Shown one piece after another: positions 13,871 through 21,824 of a stretch of DNA of 24,282 bases. How positions within the stretch are numbered: the stretch's first letter is position 1; each line of letters starts with the position of its first letter. Location: contig JAQYVG010000010.1 of NCBI GenBank assembly GCA_030145595.1, forward strand, positions 1-24,282, written 5' to 3'. The notes below the pieces were generated by a model that was given only the letters and a program-made list of their open reading frames with translations, did not search any database and was not told the DNA's origin. The DNA is from Desulfobacterales bacterium (GTDB lineage Bacteria; Desulfobacterota; Desulfobacteria; Desulfobacterales; UBA11574). The translations under genes and the position numbers were made by a program.

Positions 13871-14860
13871 ATGAAACTATCTGCTGCTGAAAGGTTGCGC
13901 CGCTTTTATGAGCAGTTTGCGGGCGATGACCACGTTTTGATTGTGATCAATGCTGATCCGGATGCCATTGCAAGCGCCAAGGCGATCAAGAGATTGCTGT
14001 GGCGCAAAGTCGCAAGTGTAACCATCTCCAACATCAATGTCATCAAACGCCCGGATAACATCGCCATGATCCGGCTTTTGGGCGTTGCGCTCGTTCCCAT
14101 CGATGAAATCGATGCAAGTTGCTTCAGCCGCTTTGTAATTGTCGATTCCCAGCCGGAACATAATGAAATTTTTAAAAAAATCACCCCGGATGTGATTATC
14201 GATCATCATCCTGAAACCGGTGTCCGGGCACCCTATCTGGATATCCGCCCAAAATACGGCGCCACCGCCAGTATAATGACCGAGTATTTAAGGGCCGCCA
14301 AAATCATACCTTCGGCCAAATTGGCAACCGGCCTGTTTTATGCCATTAAAACAGATACGGGTAATTTTGAGCGGCAAACGCAGATTGAAGATATACGGGC
14401 CTTTCAGTTTCTTTACCGCCACGCCAATATCCATCTTGCTCGCAAAATTGAGAAGTCCGAACTTAGGCTCGATTTCCTTAAGTATTTCAAAACCGCGCTT
14501 ACCGGCATGCGCAGGCGCAAAGGAAGAATGTTTGCCCATCTTGGCCCGGTAGTAAATCCGGATGTATGTGTTATCATTGCAGACTTTTTCATGCGGATCG
14601 ATTCTGTCAACTGGAGTATCGTCTCCGGTTTTTATAATAACACTTTGATTATTGTATTCAGAAACGACGGGGTTCGCAAAAATGCCGGGAGCTTGGCGCA
14701 CAAGAGTTTTGGCCTTTACGGCTCTGCCGGCGGCCATAAAAGCATGGCGCGCGCCGAGATTCCGGTTGCAAACCTAAAGCCGCTGGTTGACCGCCAGGAT
14801 GAAAAAAAAGTGCTGCAGTGGATTATCAGGCAGGTAGAAAAAAGAGCCGACAAAAAATAG
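13871..14860 (+). CDS. DHH-family phosphoesterase (NrnA-like)
   Basis: A 329-residue protein with DHH and DHHA1 domains, as in nano-RNase/pAp phosphatase NrnA. The first metal motif is NADPDAIAS (27-35; Asp29 and Asp31). The second Asp is Asp92 (VDSQP), the DHH motif is at 111-113, and Asp162 lies in KTDTGNF. The DHHA1 substrate motif GSAGGHKSMARAEIP is at about 284-298. The usual His of the first motif is replaced by Asn27, so metal binding may differ slightly. Likely substrates are short oligonucleotides, cyclic dinucleotide breakdown products or pAp, but which one cannot be told from sequence. The MBL-fold gene lies 24 bases downstream and is probably co-transcribed. Confidence 0.88.
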   Translation: MKLSAAERLRRFYEQFAGDDHVLIVINADPDAIASAKAIKRLLWRKVASVTISNINVIKRPDNIAMIRLLGVALVPIDEIDASCFSRFVIVDSQPEHNEIFKKITPDVIIDHHPETGVRAPYLDIRPKYGATASIMTEYLRAAKIIPSAKLATGLFYAIKTDTGNFERQTQIEDIRAFQFLYRHANIHLARKIEKSELRLDFLKYFKTALTGMRRRKGRMFAHLGPVVNPDVCVIIADFFMRIDSVNWSIVSGFYNNTLIIVFRNDGVRKNAGSLAHKSFGLYGSAGGHKSMARAEIPVANLKPLVDRQDEKKVLQWIIRQVEKRADKK

Positions 14861-14884
14861 TTGTGGGGAATAAAAGGATCAACA

Positions 14885-15670
14885 ATGACTGCTCAAGGTG
14901 TTGAAATATCTGTGTCCATTTTAGGTTCGGGTACTTGCGTACCTTCCCTGCGACGCAGTTCGTGTTCGGTCCTTATGCAAATTAAAGAGAGTCTGCTGTT
15001 GTTCGATTCCGGCGCCGGTACAATGCGACGCCTGCTTGAAGCCGGTAAAACTATTTTTGATATTTCGCATATTTTTTACAGCCACTTGCACCCTGACCAT
15101 ACCGGTGAACTGGCCTCCTTTTTGTTTGCCAACAAATATTCGGGGACAGCTCGGCGGCAAATCCCCATTACTTTCGTAGCTGCCAAAGGTTTTGCCGCCT
15201 TTTATAAAAGCTTAACAGCGGTATATGAACACTGGATAGAGCTTGATCCGGAGTTATTCAGCATTGTCGAGCTCGACAAAAGCGCTGTTGATACTTACCG
15301 TTTTAATGATTTTACGGTTACATCACGCCCCGTGGAACACATTGAGTCCAGCATCGCTTACAGGATTACCAGCGCTGGCGGCAAAACGGTCGTCTATTCG
15401 GGAGATACGGACTTTTCCGAAGACCTTGTTGCGCTTTCCAAAAATGCGGATCTTCTGATTTGCGAAGCGGCCAACCCCGACGACCTCAAATCCCCAGGGC
15501 ATCTGACGCCGTCTCTGGCCGGAGAAATAGCAACCCGCTCCAATGTCGGCCAACTGGTCCTGACCCATTTTTATCCGGAATGCGATCAGGTCGATATTGA
15601 AAAGGAATGCCGCAAAACCTATAATGGTCCCCTGGTTCTGGCAGAGGACTTGATGAAGATAGAACTTTGA
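14885..15670 (+). CDS. MBL-fold hydrolase, RNase Z-like
   Basis: Metallo-beta-lactamase-fold protein of 261 residues. Metal ligands are visible: HLHPDH at 67-72, His152 (VEHIESS), Asp174 (YSGDTDFSE), His206 (GHLTP) and His228 (LTHFYP). The LGSGT opening (14-18) and the GHLTPSLAGEIA segment resemble the RNase Z/ElaC-like group of small MBL hydrolases. It lacks the long flexible arm typical of genuine tRNase Z, so tRNA 3' processing is only one possibility. A phosphodiesterase role beside the DHH enzyme is attractive. The ATG at 14885 has AAGGA at good spacing. A TTG at 14861 is in frame but has nothing comparable. Confidence 0.85.
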   Translation: MTAQGVEISVSILGSGTCVPSLRRSSCSVLMQIKESLLLFDSGAGTMRRLLEAGKTIFDISHIFYSHLHPDHTGELASFLFANKYSGTARRQIPITFVAAKGFAAFYKSLTAVYEHWIELDPELFSIVELDKSAVDTYRFNDFTVTSRPVEHIESSIAYRITSAGGKTVVYSGDTDFSEDLVALSKNADLLICEAANPDDLKSPGHLTPSLAGEIATRSNVGQLVLTHFYPECDQVDIEKECRKTYNGPLVLAEDLMKIEL

Positions 15671-15671
15671 C

Positions 15672-15815
15672 CGGATGCTGGATGCCGGATGCTTGATTCT
15701 GGATATTAAAGCCTTTATGGTCAAAAAATGTTATCTTGACGGTGCGAGAAAAAAACAACAATACCATCAGCAATAAAGTCTTATTTCACTGGCGAGCATC
15801 CAGTATCAAGCATCA
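15672..15815. repeat. GGATGC-type repeat cluster with distant inverted arm
   Basis: Units such as GGATGCTGGATGCCGGATGC (15674-15693) repeat three to four times just after the MBL gene stop. The complementary GCATCCAGTATCAAGCATC follows at about 15797-15815, leaving roughly 95 bases between arms. Related TATCCAG units occur upstream of the J-domain gene at 895-931. Confidence 0.6.
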
Positions 15816-15817
15816 AC

Positions 15818-15846
15818 TTGTCATCGGCTGATTCGTAGTTTATATT
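15818..15846 (+). promoter_or_regulatory. Promoter of the sirC-ccsA-hemA operon
   Basis: TTGTCA (15818-15823) and TATATT (15841-15846) are separated by exactly 17 bases. They lie about 30 bases upstream of the first gene's ATG. This would give a very short leader of roughly 25 bases. Confidence 0.55.
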
Positions 15847-15876
15847 ATAAAAAAGCCTTAATGTTAATATAGTCTA

Positions 15877-16542
15877 ATGCGCATGCGTTATTATCCAATC
15901 TGTCTTGACATACAAAATCGTAATTGTTTAGTGGTGGGAGGGGGCTCCGTCGGCACTCGCAAGGTGATTACCCTTGTGAACTGCGGGGCCGATGTAACCG
16001 TCGTCAGTCCGTCCGCAAGCGCACACTTGCAGGAACTGGCCAATAATGCTTCCGTCATGATTAAAAATCGAACTTTCCGATTTTCCGATCTGGCCGGCAT
16101 GTTTCTGGTGTGCAGTGCAACCGACAACCAGGAGTTGAACCGACAAATTCATGCAAAAGCCGAAGACCTTGGCATGCTGTGCAATGTAGCGGATCGTCCT
16201 GAAGTGTGCAATTTTATTCTCCCCTCCATTGTAAACCGCGGGGATTTGATCATTGCTGTCTCTACTTCGGGCCAAAGCCCTGCTTTGGCAAAAAAACTGC
16301 GCCAGGATCTCGAAAAGGTCTTCGGAAACGAATATGCCGAATTTCTAAAATTAATGGGCGCTGTCCGCAAAAAACTGTTAAGCCGGGACCACCGGCCGGA
16401 GGCCCACAAGCATCTTTTTGAACAGCTGATCAACGGGGGTCTTGTTGATATGATTAAAGAGCATAAACTTTCTGATATCAATGCCCTGTTGTTAAAAATT
16501 CTTGGCAAAGGGTACGAGTTCGAATCATTAATGAACGAGTGA
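15877..16542 (+). CDS. sirC: Precorrin-2 dehydrogenase / sirohydrochlorin ferrochelatase
   Basis: NAD-dependent enzyme of siroheme synthesis, 221 residues, equivalent to Met8p/SirC or the N-terminal part of CysG. The dinucleotide-binding motif is GGGSVGTRK (21-29). The family block CNVADRPEVCNFILPSIVNRG (without its last residue, about 107-126) and STSGQSPALAKKLR follow, with Asp/His active-site candidates in that region. No methyltransferase domain is attached, so it is not full-length CysG. In sulfate reducers, siroheme feeds dissimilatory sulfite reductase and an alternative route to heme. The start (ATG at 15877, or 15883) has no Shine-Dalgarno sequence. Whether it also chelates iron cannot be decided here. 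Confidence 0.93.
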   Translation: MRMRYYPICLDIQNRNCLVVGGGSVGTRKVITLVNCGADVTVVSPSASAHLQELANNASVMIKNRTFRFSDLAGMFLVCSATDNQELNRQIHAKAEDLGMLCNVADRPEVCNFILPSIVNRGDLIIAVSTSGQSPALAKKLRQDLEKVFGNEYAEFLKLMGAVRKKLLSRDHRPEAHKHLFEQLINGGLVDMIKEHKLSDINALLLKILGKGYEFESLMNE

Positions 16543-16564
16543 GCCTCGTGAAAAACGCGCATAA

Positions 16565-17398
16565 ATGGTGTCATCAGTGGAACTTATTATTCTCATTACA
16601 ATCATTTTCTACCTGCTGAGCACAGTTGGCTACTTTGCCTATCTTTTTTGGCAAAAAAACTATCTTCAGCAAACAGGCTACTACCTGCTCGCCGCCGGCT
16701 TTTTGTTGCATACCATGGCGATCGCATACGGGTTTATTCAATCCGGACAGATACCCGTTAAAAACCTTTTCGAAACGCTTTCAATGGCCTGCTGGGCCAT
16801 TGCCGGCGTTTTTCTGATCTTGCAATATAAATTCAAGCTTAAGATTCTGGGGATATATGCTGCTCCACTTTTGACCATTGTCATGGCGCTTGCTTCCCGG
16901 CTGCCAAAGGAACCGGTGCAGGTTGAAAACATTTATAAAAGCCTCTGGTTTATTGTTCATATTATCGCCGTGTTTATCGGTGAAGCCTCATTTGCCCTGG
17001 CTTGCGGAGTGGGGTTTTTATATCTAGTCCAGGAACACGCCATCAAGACCAAACATCACGGCTTTTTTTTCAGACGCCTCCCTTCTTTGGAACTGCTTGA
17101 TTCCACCGGGTATGGATGTATCATCGTCGGTTTTACCATGCTCTCTTTAGGTCTTGTGACCGGTTTTGTGTATGCCAAATCGGTCTGGGGCAAATTCTGG
17201 AGCTGGGATCCCAAAGAGGTCTGGGCAGGTATAACCTGGCTTTTGTATGCTGCTTTGCTCCATCAACGCCTTATCGCCGGGTGGCGCGGGCGCAGAGCGG
17301 CAGTTATGGCCATAATTGGCTTTGCAGCCGTTTTATTTACTTTTTTTGGTGTCAACTTCCTGTTAAAGGGGCATCACGGAGAATTTACCCGCTGGTAA
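16565..17398 (+). CDS. ccsA: CcsA/HemX-like cytochrome c assembly protein
   Basis: Integral membrane protein of 277 residues with about eight helices. It has the tryptophan-rich heme-handling motif of the CcmC/CcsA family, WGKFWSWDPKEVW (208-220). Candidate heme-ligating histidines are His49, His132 and His233. In cytochrome c maturation system II, CcsA carries heme across the membrane. Related HemX proteins next to hemA influence glutamyl-tRNA reductase levels. The location between sirC and hemA, with only six bases to the hemA start, fits either role. No ccsB (ResB) gene is adjacent. The ATG is preceded by little resembling a ribosome binding site. Confidence 0.88.
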   Translation: MVSSVELIILITIIFYLLSTVGYFAYLFWQKNYLQQTGYYLLAAGFLLHTMAIAYGFIQSGQIPVKNLFETLSMACWAIAGVFLILQYKFKLKILGIYAAPLLTIVMALASRLPKEPVQVENIYKSLWFIVHIIAVFIGEASFALACGVGFLYLVQEHAIKTKHHGFFFRRLPSLELLDSTGYGCIIVGFTMLSLGLVTGFVYAKSVWGKFWSWDPKEVWAGITWLLYAALLHQRLIAGWRGRRAAVMAIIGFAAVLFTFFGVNFLLKGHHGEFTRW

Positions 17399-17404
17399 AG
17401 CGTC

Positions 17405-18673
17405 ATGGATGAGATTGTTTTATTAGGCATAAATCACAAAACAGCACCCATAGAGCTCAGGGAATGTCTTGCTTTCTCAAACGAAGAGACCCTTGCCGCC
17501 CTGGAAACATTTAAAGCCTCACCGGCAATCAGTGAAGTGATGGTTATTTCCACCTGCAACCGGGTAGAAATTTTAGTGGCCACCGGTAACAAAACCAAAG
17601 CTGAGGAAACTGCCAAAACGTACCTGTCTGCTTCTAAAAAACTGCCGGTAGCTAAATTTGAACAAGCCCTTTATGCCCACTGCGGCGATGAAGCTGTGCG
17701 CCATATCTTCATGGTCGCCTCCAGTCTCGATTCAATGATGGTGGGAGAACCCCAGATCCTGGGACAAATCAAAGAAGCCTATAATATTGCCGGCTCAAAA
17801 AAGACTTCCGGTGTTCTTTTAAACCGACTGCTGCATCGCGCTTTTTTCGTAGCAAAGCGTGTGCGCTCTGAAACCGGAATCGGAGACCATGCCGTATCGA
17901 TAAGTTATGCAGCTATCGAATTAGGCAAGAAAATATTCGGTTCGCTGGAAGGCAAAAAGGCGCTGCTCATCGGAGCAGGCGAAATGGCTGAATTGGCCGT
18001 GGAACACCTGCTTCGAAACAAATCCGGTGATATCTTGGTTGCCAACCGAACTTTTGAGAGCGGGGTACAGCTGGCTCAAAAATTCAACGGCCAGGCCGTT
18101 CGCTTTGAAGAAATCATAGATTGTCTGCAAAATGTGGATATTATCATCAGCTCAACAGGGTCACCCGACTTTATTCTCACCCGCGACCAAGTCAAAGGAG
18201 TCATGCGCATCCGGCGCAACCGCCCTCTTTTCTTTATCGATATTGCCGTGCCGCGCGATATCGATCCGGCCATAAATCGGCTGACCAATTCTTATGTTTA
18301 TGATATTGATGACTTACAAGGGGTCATCGCAGAAAATATTGAAGAGCGCAACCGCGAAGCGATCAAAGGTGCCAGAATCGTCGATGAGTCTGTAATTCAT
18401 TTCCGGCAGTGGTATAAGAGCCTGGGCGCGGTTCCCACCATCGTCGCGTTGAGGGAAAAAATGGATTCTATTGCAAAAACGGAAATCAAAAAAACCATGC
18501 AGTCTTTAAGCCATTTGTCGGATCAAGATCACCAGGCTATTACAAGGATGGCGAACGCCATGATCAATAAAATCCTGCATGATCCGACCCGCTTGCTTAA
18601 AAGCAATGAAGCCCAGGGTGAAAAATTTGATCATCTTGATATTACAAGAAAACTTTTTGGCCTGGATGAATAA
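17405..18673 (+). CDS. hemA: Glutamyl-tRNA reductase
   Basis: NADPH-dependent enzyme converting glutamyl-tRNA to glutamate-1-semialdehyde, the first committed step of C5-pathway tetrapyrrole synthesis. It is 422 residues, full length. GINHKTAP is at 8-15. The catalytic Cys51 lies in STCNRVE (49-55), and GEPQILGQIK is at 114-123. The NADPH-binding motif IGAGEMAELA (189-198) and the C-terminal helical dimerisation domain are present. It follows the ccsA-like gene by six bases, forming an operon with sirC; later pathway genes (hemC, hemB) are not in the window. Activity is likely controlled by heme feedback in homologues, but nothing in this sequence shows it directly. Confidence 0.98.
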   Translation: MDEIVLLGINHKTAPIELRECLAFSNEETLAALETFKASPAISEVMVISTCNRVEILVATGNKTKAEETAKTYLSASKKLPVAKFEQALYAHCGDEAVRHIFMVASSLDSMMVGEPQILGQIKEAYNIAGSKKTSGVLLNRLLHRAFFVAKRVRSETGIGDHAVSISYAAIELGKKIFGSLEGKKALLIGAGEMAELAVEHLLRNKSGDILVANRTFESGVQLAQKFNGQAVRFEEIIDCLQNVDIIISSTGSPDFILTRDQVKGVMRIRRNRPLFFIDIAVPRDIDPAINRLTNSYVYDIDDLQGVIAENIEERNREAIKGARIVDESVIHFRQWYKSLGAVPTIVALREKMDSIAKTEIKKTMQSLSHLSDQDHQAITRMANAMINKILHDPTRLLKSNEAQGEKFDHLDITRKLFGLDE

Positions 18674-18688
18674 ATTGAAAAGCTGTTC

Positions 18689-18768
18689 CGAGTTGCGGGT
18701 TGCGGGTTATACATCTATAAAAGCTTAACCTGAAACTCGCAACTCGTAACTCGCAACTCGTAACTCGT
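18689..18768. repeat. GAGTTGCGG-type repeat cluster ending at the fabD ribosome binding site
   Basis: The left arm (18689-18708) has GAGTTGCGGGTTGCGGGTT. The right arm (18734-18768) carries five complementary AACTCG units alternating with GC/GT dinucleotides. The last unit directly abuts the AAGGAGG of fabD (18769-18775). The arms can form a long stem with several registers. Confidence 0.7.
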
Positions 18769-18780
18769 AAGGAGGCTGTT

Positions 18781-19719
18781 TTGAAAAAAACCGTGTTTTT
18801 ATTTCCCGGCCAGGGATCTCAGGCTGTTGGTATGGGTCAGGACTTTTACCAGGAATACGATTTTGTTAAAGAAATTTTCGACATGGCAGAGGAAATTGCC
18901 AAGATTAACCTCTCGAGGCTGTGTTTTAATGGGCCCCTCGAAGATCTTACCGCAACGGTTAACCTGCAGCCGGCCATCACCGCTGTTAATCTCGCCTGTC
19001 TTGCCGCCATTGAAAAAGAGGGCATAAAACCTGATATCACCGCCGGACACAGCCTCGGCGAATACAGCGCACTATGTGCATCCGGCGTTGTTTCAAAACC
19101 GGATACGTTCAGGCTTGTCTTTAAAAGAGGCCTGCTAATGCAGCGGGAATCAACCAAGCATAAAGGAGCGATGCAGGCTATCATCGGGCTGCCCATCGAT
19201 GCTGTTCAACAGATAGTCGCCGAGGCTCAACAGGACGGTGTTATTGCCGTGGCCAACCACAATGCCGAACTTCAGATTGTGATTACAGGTGCCCCGGATC
19301 CGGTCAAGAAAGCTGCGTCGCTGGCAGTAGCACAACGCGCGCGCGCCATACCTTTAAAAGTGAGCGGAGCCTGGCACAGCGATTTGATTAAAGGAGCCGA
19401 AGATGAGTTCACAGATTTTCTGAACGCATTTACGTTTATCGCTCCTAAAAGGCCCGTTATTATGAACGTTACGGGCGATTTGGTCGAAAATCCCGATGAA
19501 ATAAAAGCGCTTATGGCCCAACAACTGTGCAGCCCCGTCAAATGGTATGACACCATATGCAAACTTATCGAGGACCGGGTAGAATACTTTGTCGAAGTCG
19601 GCCCGGGCAAGGTATTGGCCGGTTTATTAAAAAAGATTTTGCCCAAGGATTATCCTTGCAAAATTTATAACATCAACAGCATGCGGCGTCTGGAGCAATT
19701 TTTTAAAGAAATCACTTGA
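18781..19719 (+). CDS. fabD: Malonyl-CoA:ACP transacylase
   Basis: Loads malonate onto acyl carrier protein for fatty-acid synthesis; 312 residues, typical size. FPGQGSQ is at 8-14. The nucleophile Ser91 lies in GHSLGEYSA, Arg116 binds the malonyl carboxylate (FKRG), and His199 of SGAWHS completes the catalytic dyad. The start is TTG, chosen because AAGGAGG sits five bases upstream and translation begins MKKTVFLFPGQGSQ. The usual companions fabG, acpP and fabF are not next to it; the next gene is a DksA-type factor. An inverted repeat of AACTCG units lies immediately before its ribosome binding site. Confidence 0.97.
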   Translation: MKKTVFLFPGQGSQAVGMGQDFYQEYDFVKEIFDMAEEIAKINLSRLCFNGPLEDLTATVNLQPAITAVNLACLAAIEKEGIKPDITAGHSLGEYSALCASGVVSKPDTFRLVFKRGLLMQRESTKHKGAMQAIIGLPIDAVQQIVAEAQQDGVIAVANHNAELQIVITGAPDPVKKAASLAVAQRARAIPLKVSGAWHSDLIKGAEDEFTDFLNAFTFIAPKRPVIMNVTGDLVENPDEIKALMAQQLCSPVKWYDTICKLIEDRVEYFVEVGPGKVLAGLLKKILPKDYPCKIYNINSMRRLEQFFKEIT

Positions 19720-19735
19720 CTTGCATCTTGGGAAT

Positions 19736-19774
19736 AATCGCTACGCAAACGTTTTTTTTCTTTACATAGCGATT
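19736..19774. terminator. Hairpin after fabD
   Basis: AATCGCTA (19736-19743) pairs with TAGCGATT (19767-19774). A run of eight T and further pyrimidines lies in the loop instead of after the stem, so intrinsic termination is doubtful. Confidence 0.35.
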
Positions 19775-19840
19775 CTTGTAATGTAATGTTATCGTTTCAG
19801 TAAAAACAGATGAAATATAGTAACTGTTAAAGGTCTGATC

Positions 19841-20203
19841 ATGAAAAAGAAAGATATCAAATACTTTGAAGAATTTCTAACTAACCGCCTGGAAGAGCTT
19901 TTAGCCCATGCCGGTGACACCGTCTCAGGCATGACCGCCCCCAAAGAGAATTTTCCGGACCCGACCGACAGGGCTGCCTTAGAATCCGACCGTAATTTTA
20001 TGCTGCGGATAAGGGACCGTGAGAGCAAGCTGATCAAAAAGATTAAGAAAGCTCTTGAGCGTATTGAAAACCAGACTTTCGGGCTCTGTGAAAAATGCGG
20101 TTGTGATATTTCAATAAAACGACTTAAAGCAAGGCCTGTAACCACTCAATGCATTGACTGCAAAACTAAAGAAGAGGCTTTTGAGAAAGCCCTTGGATTA
20201 TAA
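19841..20203 (+). CDS. dksA: DksA/TraR-family RNA polymerase-binding factor
   Basis: Transcription factor of 120 residues that enters the RNA polymerase secondary channel and acts with ppGpp. An N-terminal coiled coil carries the tip motif NFPDPTDRAALE (37-48) with the two aspartates (Asp40, Asp43) equivalent to those of E. coli DksA. The C4 zinc finger is Cys83, Cys86, Cys104 and Cys107. The start ATG has AAAGGT six bases upstream. It is shorter than E. coli DksA (151) mainly at the N-terminus, a form common in delta-proteobacterial lineages. The next gene starts inside or just after its 3' end. Other DksA paralogues may exist elsewhere in the genome. Confidence 0.92.
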   Translation: MKKKDIKYFEEFLTNRLEELLAHAGDTVSGMTAPKENFPDPTDRAALESDRNFMLRIRDRESKLIKKIKKALERIENQTFGLCEKCGCDISIKRLKARPVTTQCIDCKTKEEAFEKALGL

Positions 20204-21062
20204 AGAAAATCTGAAAATCGACCTTCACATACACTCTACCGCTTCAGATGGAACTCTTTCGCCCATAGAAATCCTCCGCCTGGCTCGTCAACTTAACCTC
20301 GGAGCTATTGCTATTACAGATCATGACACCATGGCCGGGGTAAAAGACGCACTTGCACACGGGATTCCTCCTTCTTTAAAATTTTTAGCCGGTGTCGAAA
20401 TCAGCGTCCTGCCGCCCCCGTCTTTTTCTTATCTGGAAAGTTTTCATATTCTGGGCTATTCCATCGACCCTGACAACACCCTTTTGAATCATACCCTTGG
20501 CGAACTCCAGCAGGCCAGAAAAAACCGCAATCCGCGCATTTTAAAGATCCTCAACGAGCTTGGTTTCAACATTACCTTAGCCCAGGTTCAAAAAGAAGCC
20601 GGGGAAAGTCAACTTGGAAGACCTCACATTGCACAGCTCATGATAAAAAAAGGTTATGTAAAATCTATTAATGAGGCCTTTGACAGGTACTTAAGCCAAG
20701 GTAAGCCGGCGTATGTTGATAAATACCGGCTTGACTGTGCCAAAGCTATCGAAATTATCCTGAGTGCCGGCGGCGTTCCGGTACTGGCACATCCATGTCT
20801 TATCCAGACACAGAATGATAAAATCCTTGAAGATCTTGTTGTCACTTTAATGGAGATGGGCCTGAAGGGGCTGGAAGTCTATTATCCTGAACATCCGCCT
20901 GAAAAAATCGCTCACTATACTGACATTGCAAAGCGCCATGGTTTATTAGTGACTGGCGGCACTGACTTTCACGGTTCCTTAAAGCCGGAAATAAAAATGG
21001 GGTCCGGCAAAGGAAACCTTTCCATCCCTTACGCCATCTATGAAAAACTAGTCGGCATATAA
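20193..21062 (+). CDS. PHP-domain phosphoesterase
   Basis: Metal-dependent phosphoesterase of the PHP family resembling the TrpH/RnaAM type (nucleoside 3',5'-bisphosphate or 5'-end RNA degradation). Motifs in order are IDLHIHSTASDGTLSP, AITDHDTMAG, GVEIS, HILGYSID, RPHIAQLM, VLAHPCL and GTDFHG, supplying the usual His/Asp/Glu ligands of a trinuclear site. From the TTG at 20193 it has 289 residues and overlaps dksA by 11 bases. TTG codons at 20181 and 20154 are alternatives that give longer overlaps, and no ATG precedes the first PHP motif. The start is therefore uncertain. It lies between dksA and rnc, consistent with RNA or nucleotide turnover. Confidence 0.88.
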   Translation: MDYKENLKIDLHIHSTASDGTLSPIEILRLARQLNLGAIAITDHDTMAGVKDALAHGIPPSLKFLAGVEISVLPPPSFSYLESFHILGYSIDPDNTLLNHTLGELQQARKNRNPRILKILNELGFNITLAQVQKEAGESQLGRPHIAQLMIKKGYVKSINEAFDRYLSQGKPAYVDKYRLDCAKAIEIILSAGGVPVLAHPCLIQTQNDKILEDLVVTLMEMGLKGLEVYYPEHPPEKIAHYTDIAKRHGLLVTGGTDFHGSLKPEIKMGSGKGNLSIPYAIYEKLVGI

Positions 21063-21119
21063 TGATGGCGTCGTAAAAAGTCACGAATTCAACTTTCAAA
21101 AGCCTCGAAAGAAATATAA

Positions 21120-21815
21120 ATGTTAAACACTAACCGTGCTGAGCTGCAGCGTGAACTTTTCTATGAATTTGAAAATGCAAATCTTTTAGCAGAAGCCCTG
21201 CGGCATAGCTCTTTTGTAAATGAGCAGGCCGATATTGGCATGCGGGATAATGAGCGACTTGAGTTTCTGGGTGATGCGGTATTAAACCTTGTTATCGGAG
21301 ACATGCTCATGCAGCGCTATCCGGACTCTGAGGAAGGCGATCTTTCCAGAATGCGTGCCAACCTGGTGAATGAAACTCAACTGGCTGCGATTGCCCGCAG
21401 CCTAAACTTCGGTTCCTATCTGCAACTTGGCAAAGGAGAGATCCAGACAAACGGCCGGGAAAAGAACTCCATTTTAGCTGACACCCTTGAAGCCGTCATG
21501 GCTGCTATTTATTTAGATGGCGGTTTTGAAGCCGTATTTAATGTCATTGACAGGCATTTTTCACCATTAATCAGTGCCGGCGCAACACCCATGGTTAGCT
21601 ATGATTACAAAAGCCAGGTTCAGGAATTCGTCCAGGTAACCCAACAAGAGATGCCGCTTTATACTGTTATCCACGAAAGCGGACCGGATCATGATAAGAC
21701 CTTCCAGGTGCGGCTGCAATTGCAACAGCTCCATGCTGAAGGAGTAGGCAAAAGCAAAAAGCTGGCTGAACAGGATGCCGCCCGCAAAGCCCTTGAACTA
21801 TTAAAAGCCGAATGA
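21120..21815 (+). CDS. rnc: Ribonuclease III
   Basis: Double-strand-specific endoribonuclease for rRNA processing and mRNA decay, 231 residues. The signature NERLEFLGDAVL is at 44-55. The second catalytic block DTLEAVMAAIYLD is at 121-133 with Asp121 and Glu124. A double-stranded RNA-binding domain starts at DYKSQVQEF (162-170) and ends with GKSKKLAEQDAARKALE. The ATG at 21120 is supported by the normal N-terminal length, although only GAAAG precedes it. The radical SAM gene begins nine bases after its stop, so the two are probably co-transcribed. Confidence 0.97.
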   Translation: MLNTNRAELQRELFYEFENANLLAEALRHSSFVNEQADIGMRDNERLEFLGDAVLNLVIGDMLMQRYPDSEEGDLSRMRANLVNETQLAAIARSLNFGSYLQLGKGEIQTNGREKNSILADTLEAVMAAIYLDGGFEAVFNVIDRHFSPLISAGATPMVSYDYKSQVQEFVQVTQQEMPLYTVIHESGPDHDKTFQVRLQLQQLHAEGVGKSKKLAEQDAARKALELLKAE

Positions 21816-21824
21816 AATCGTGTA

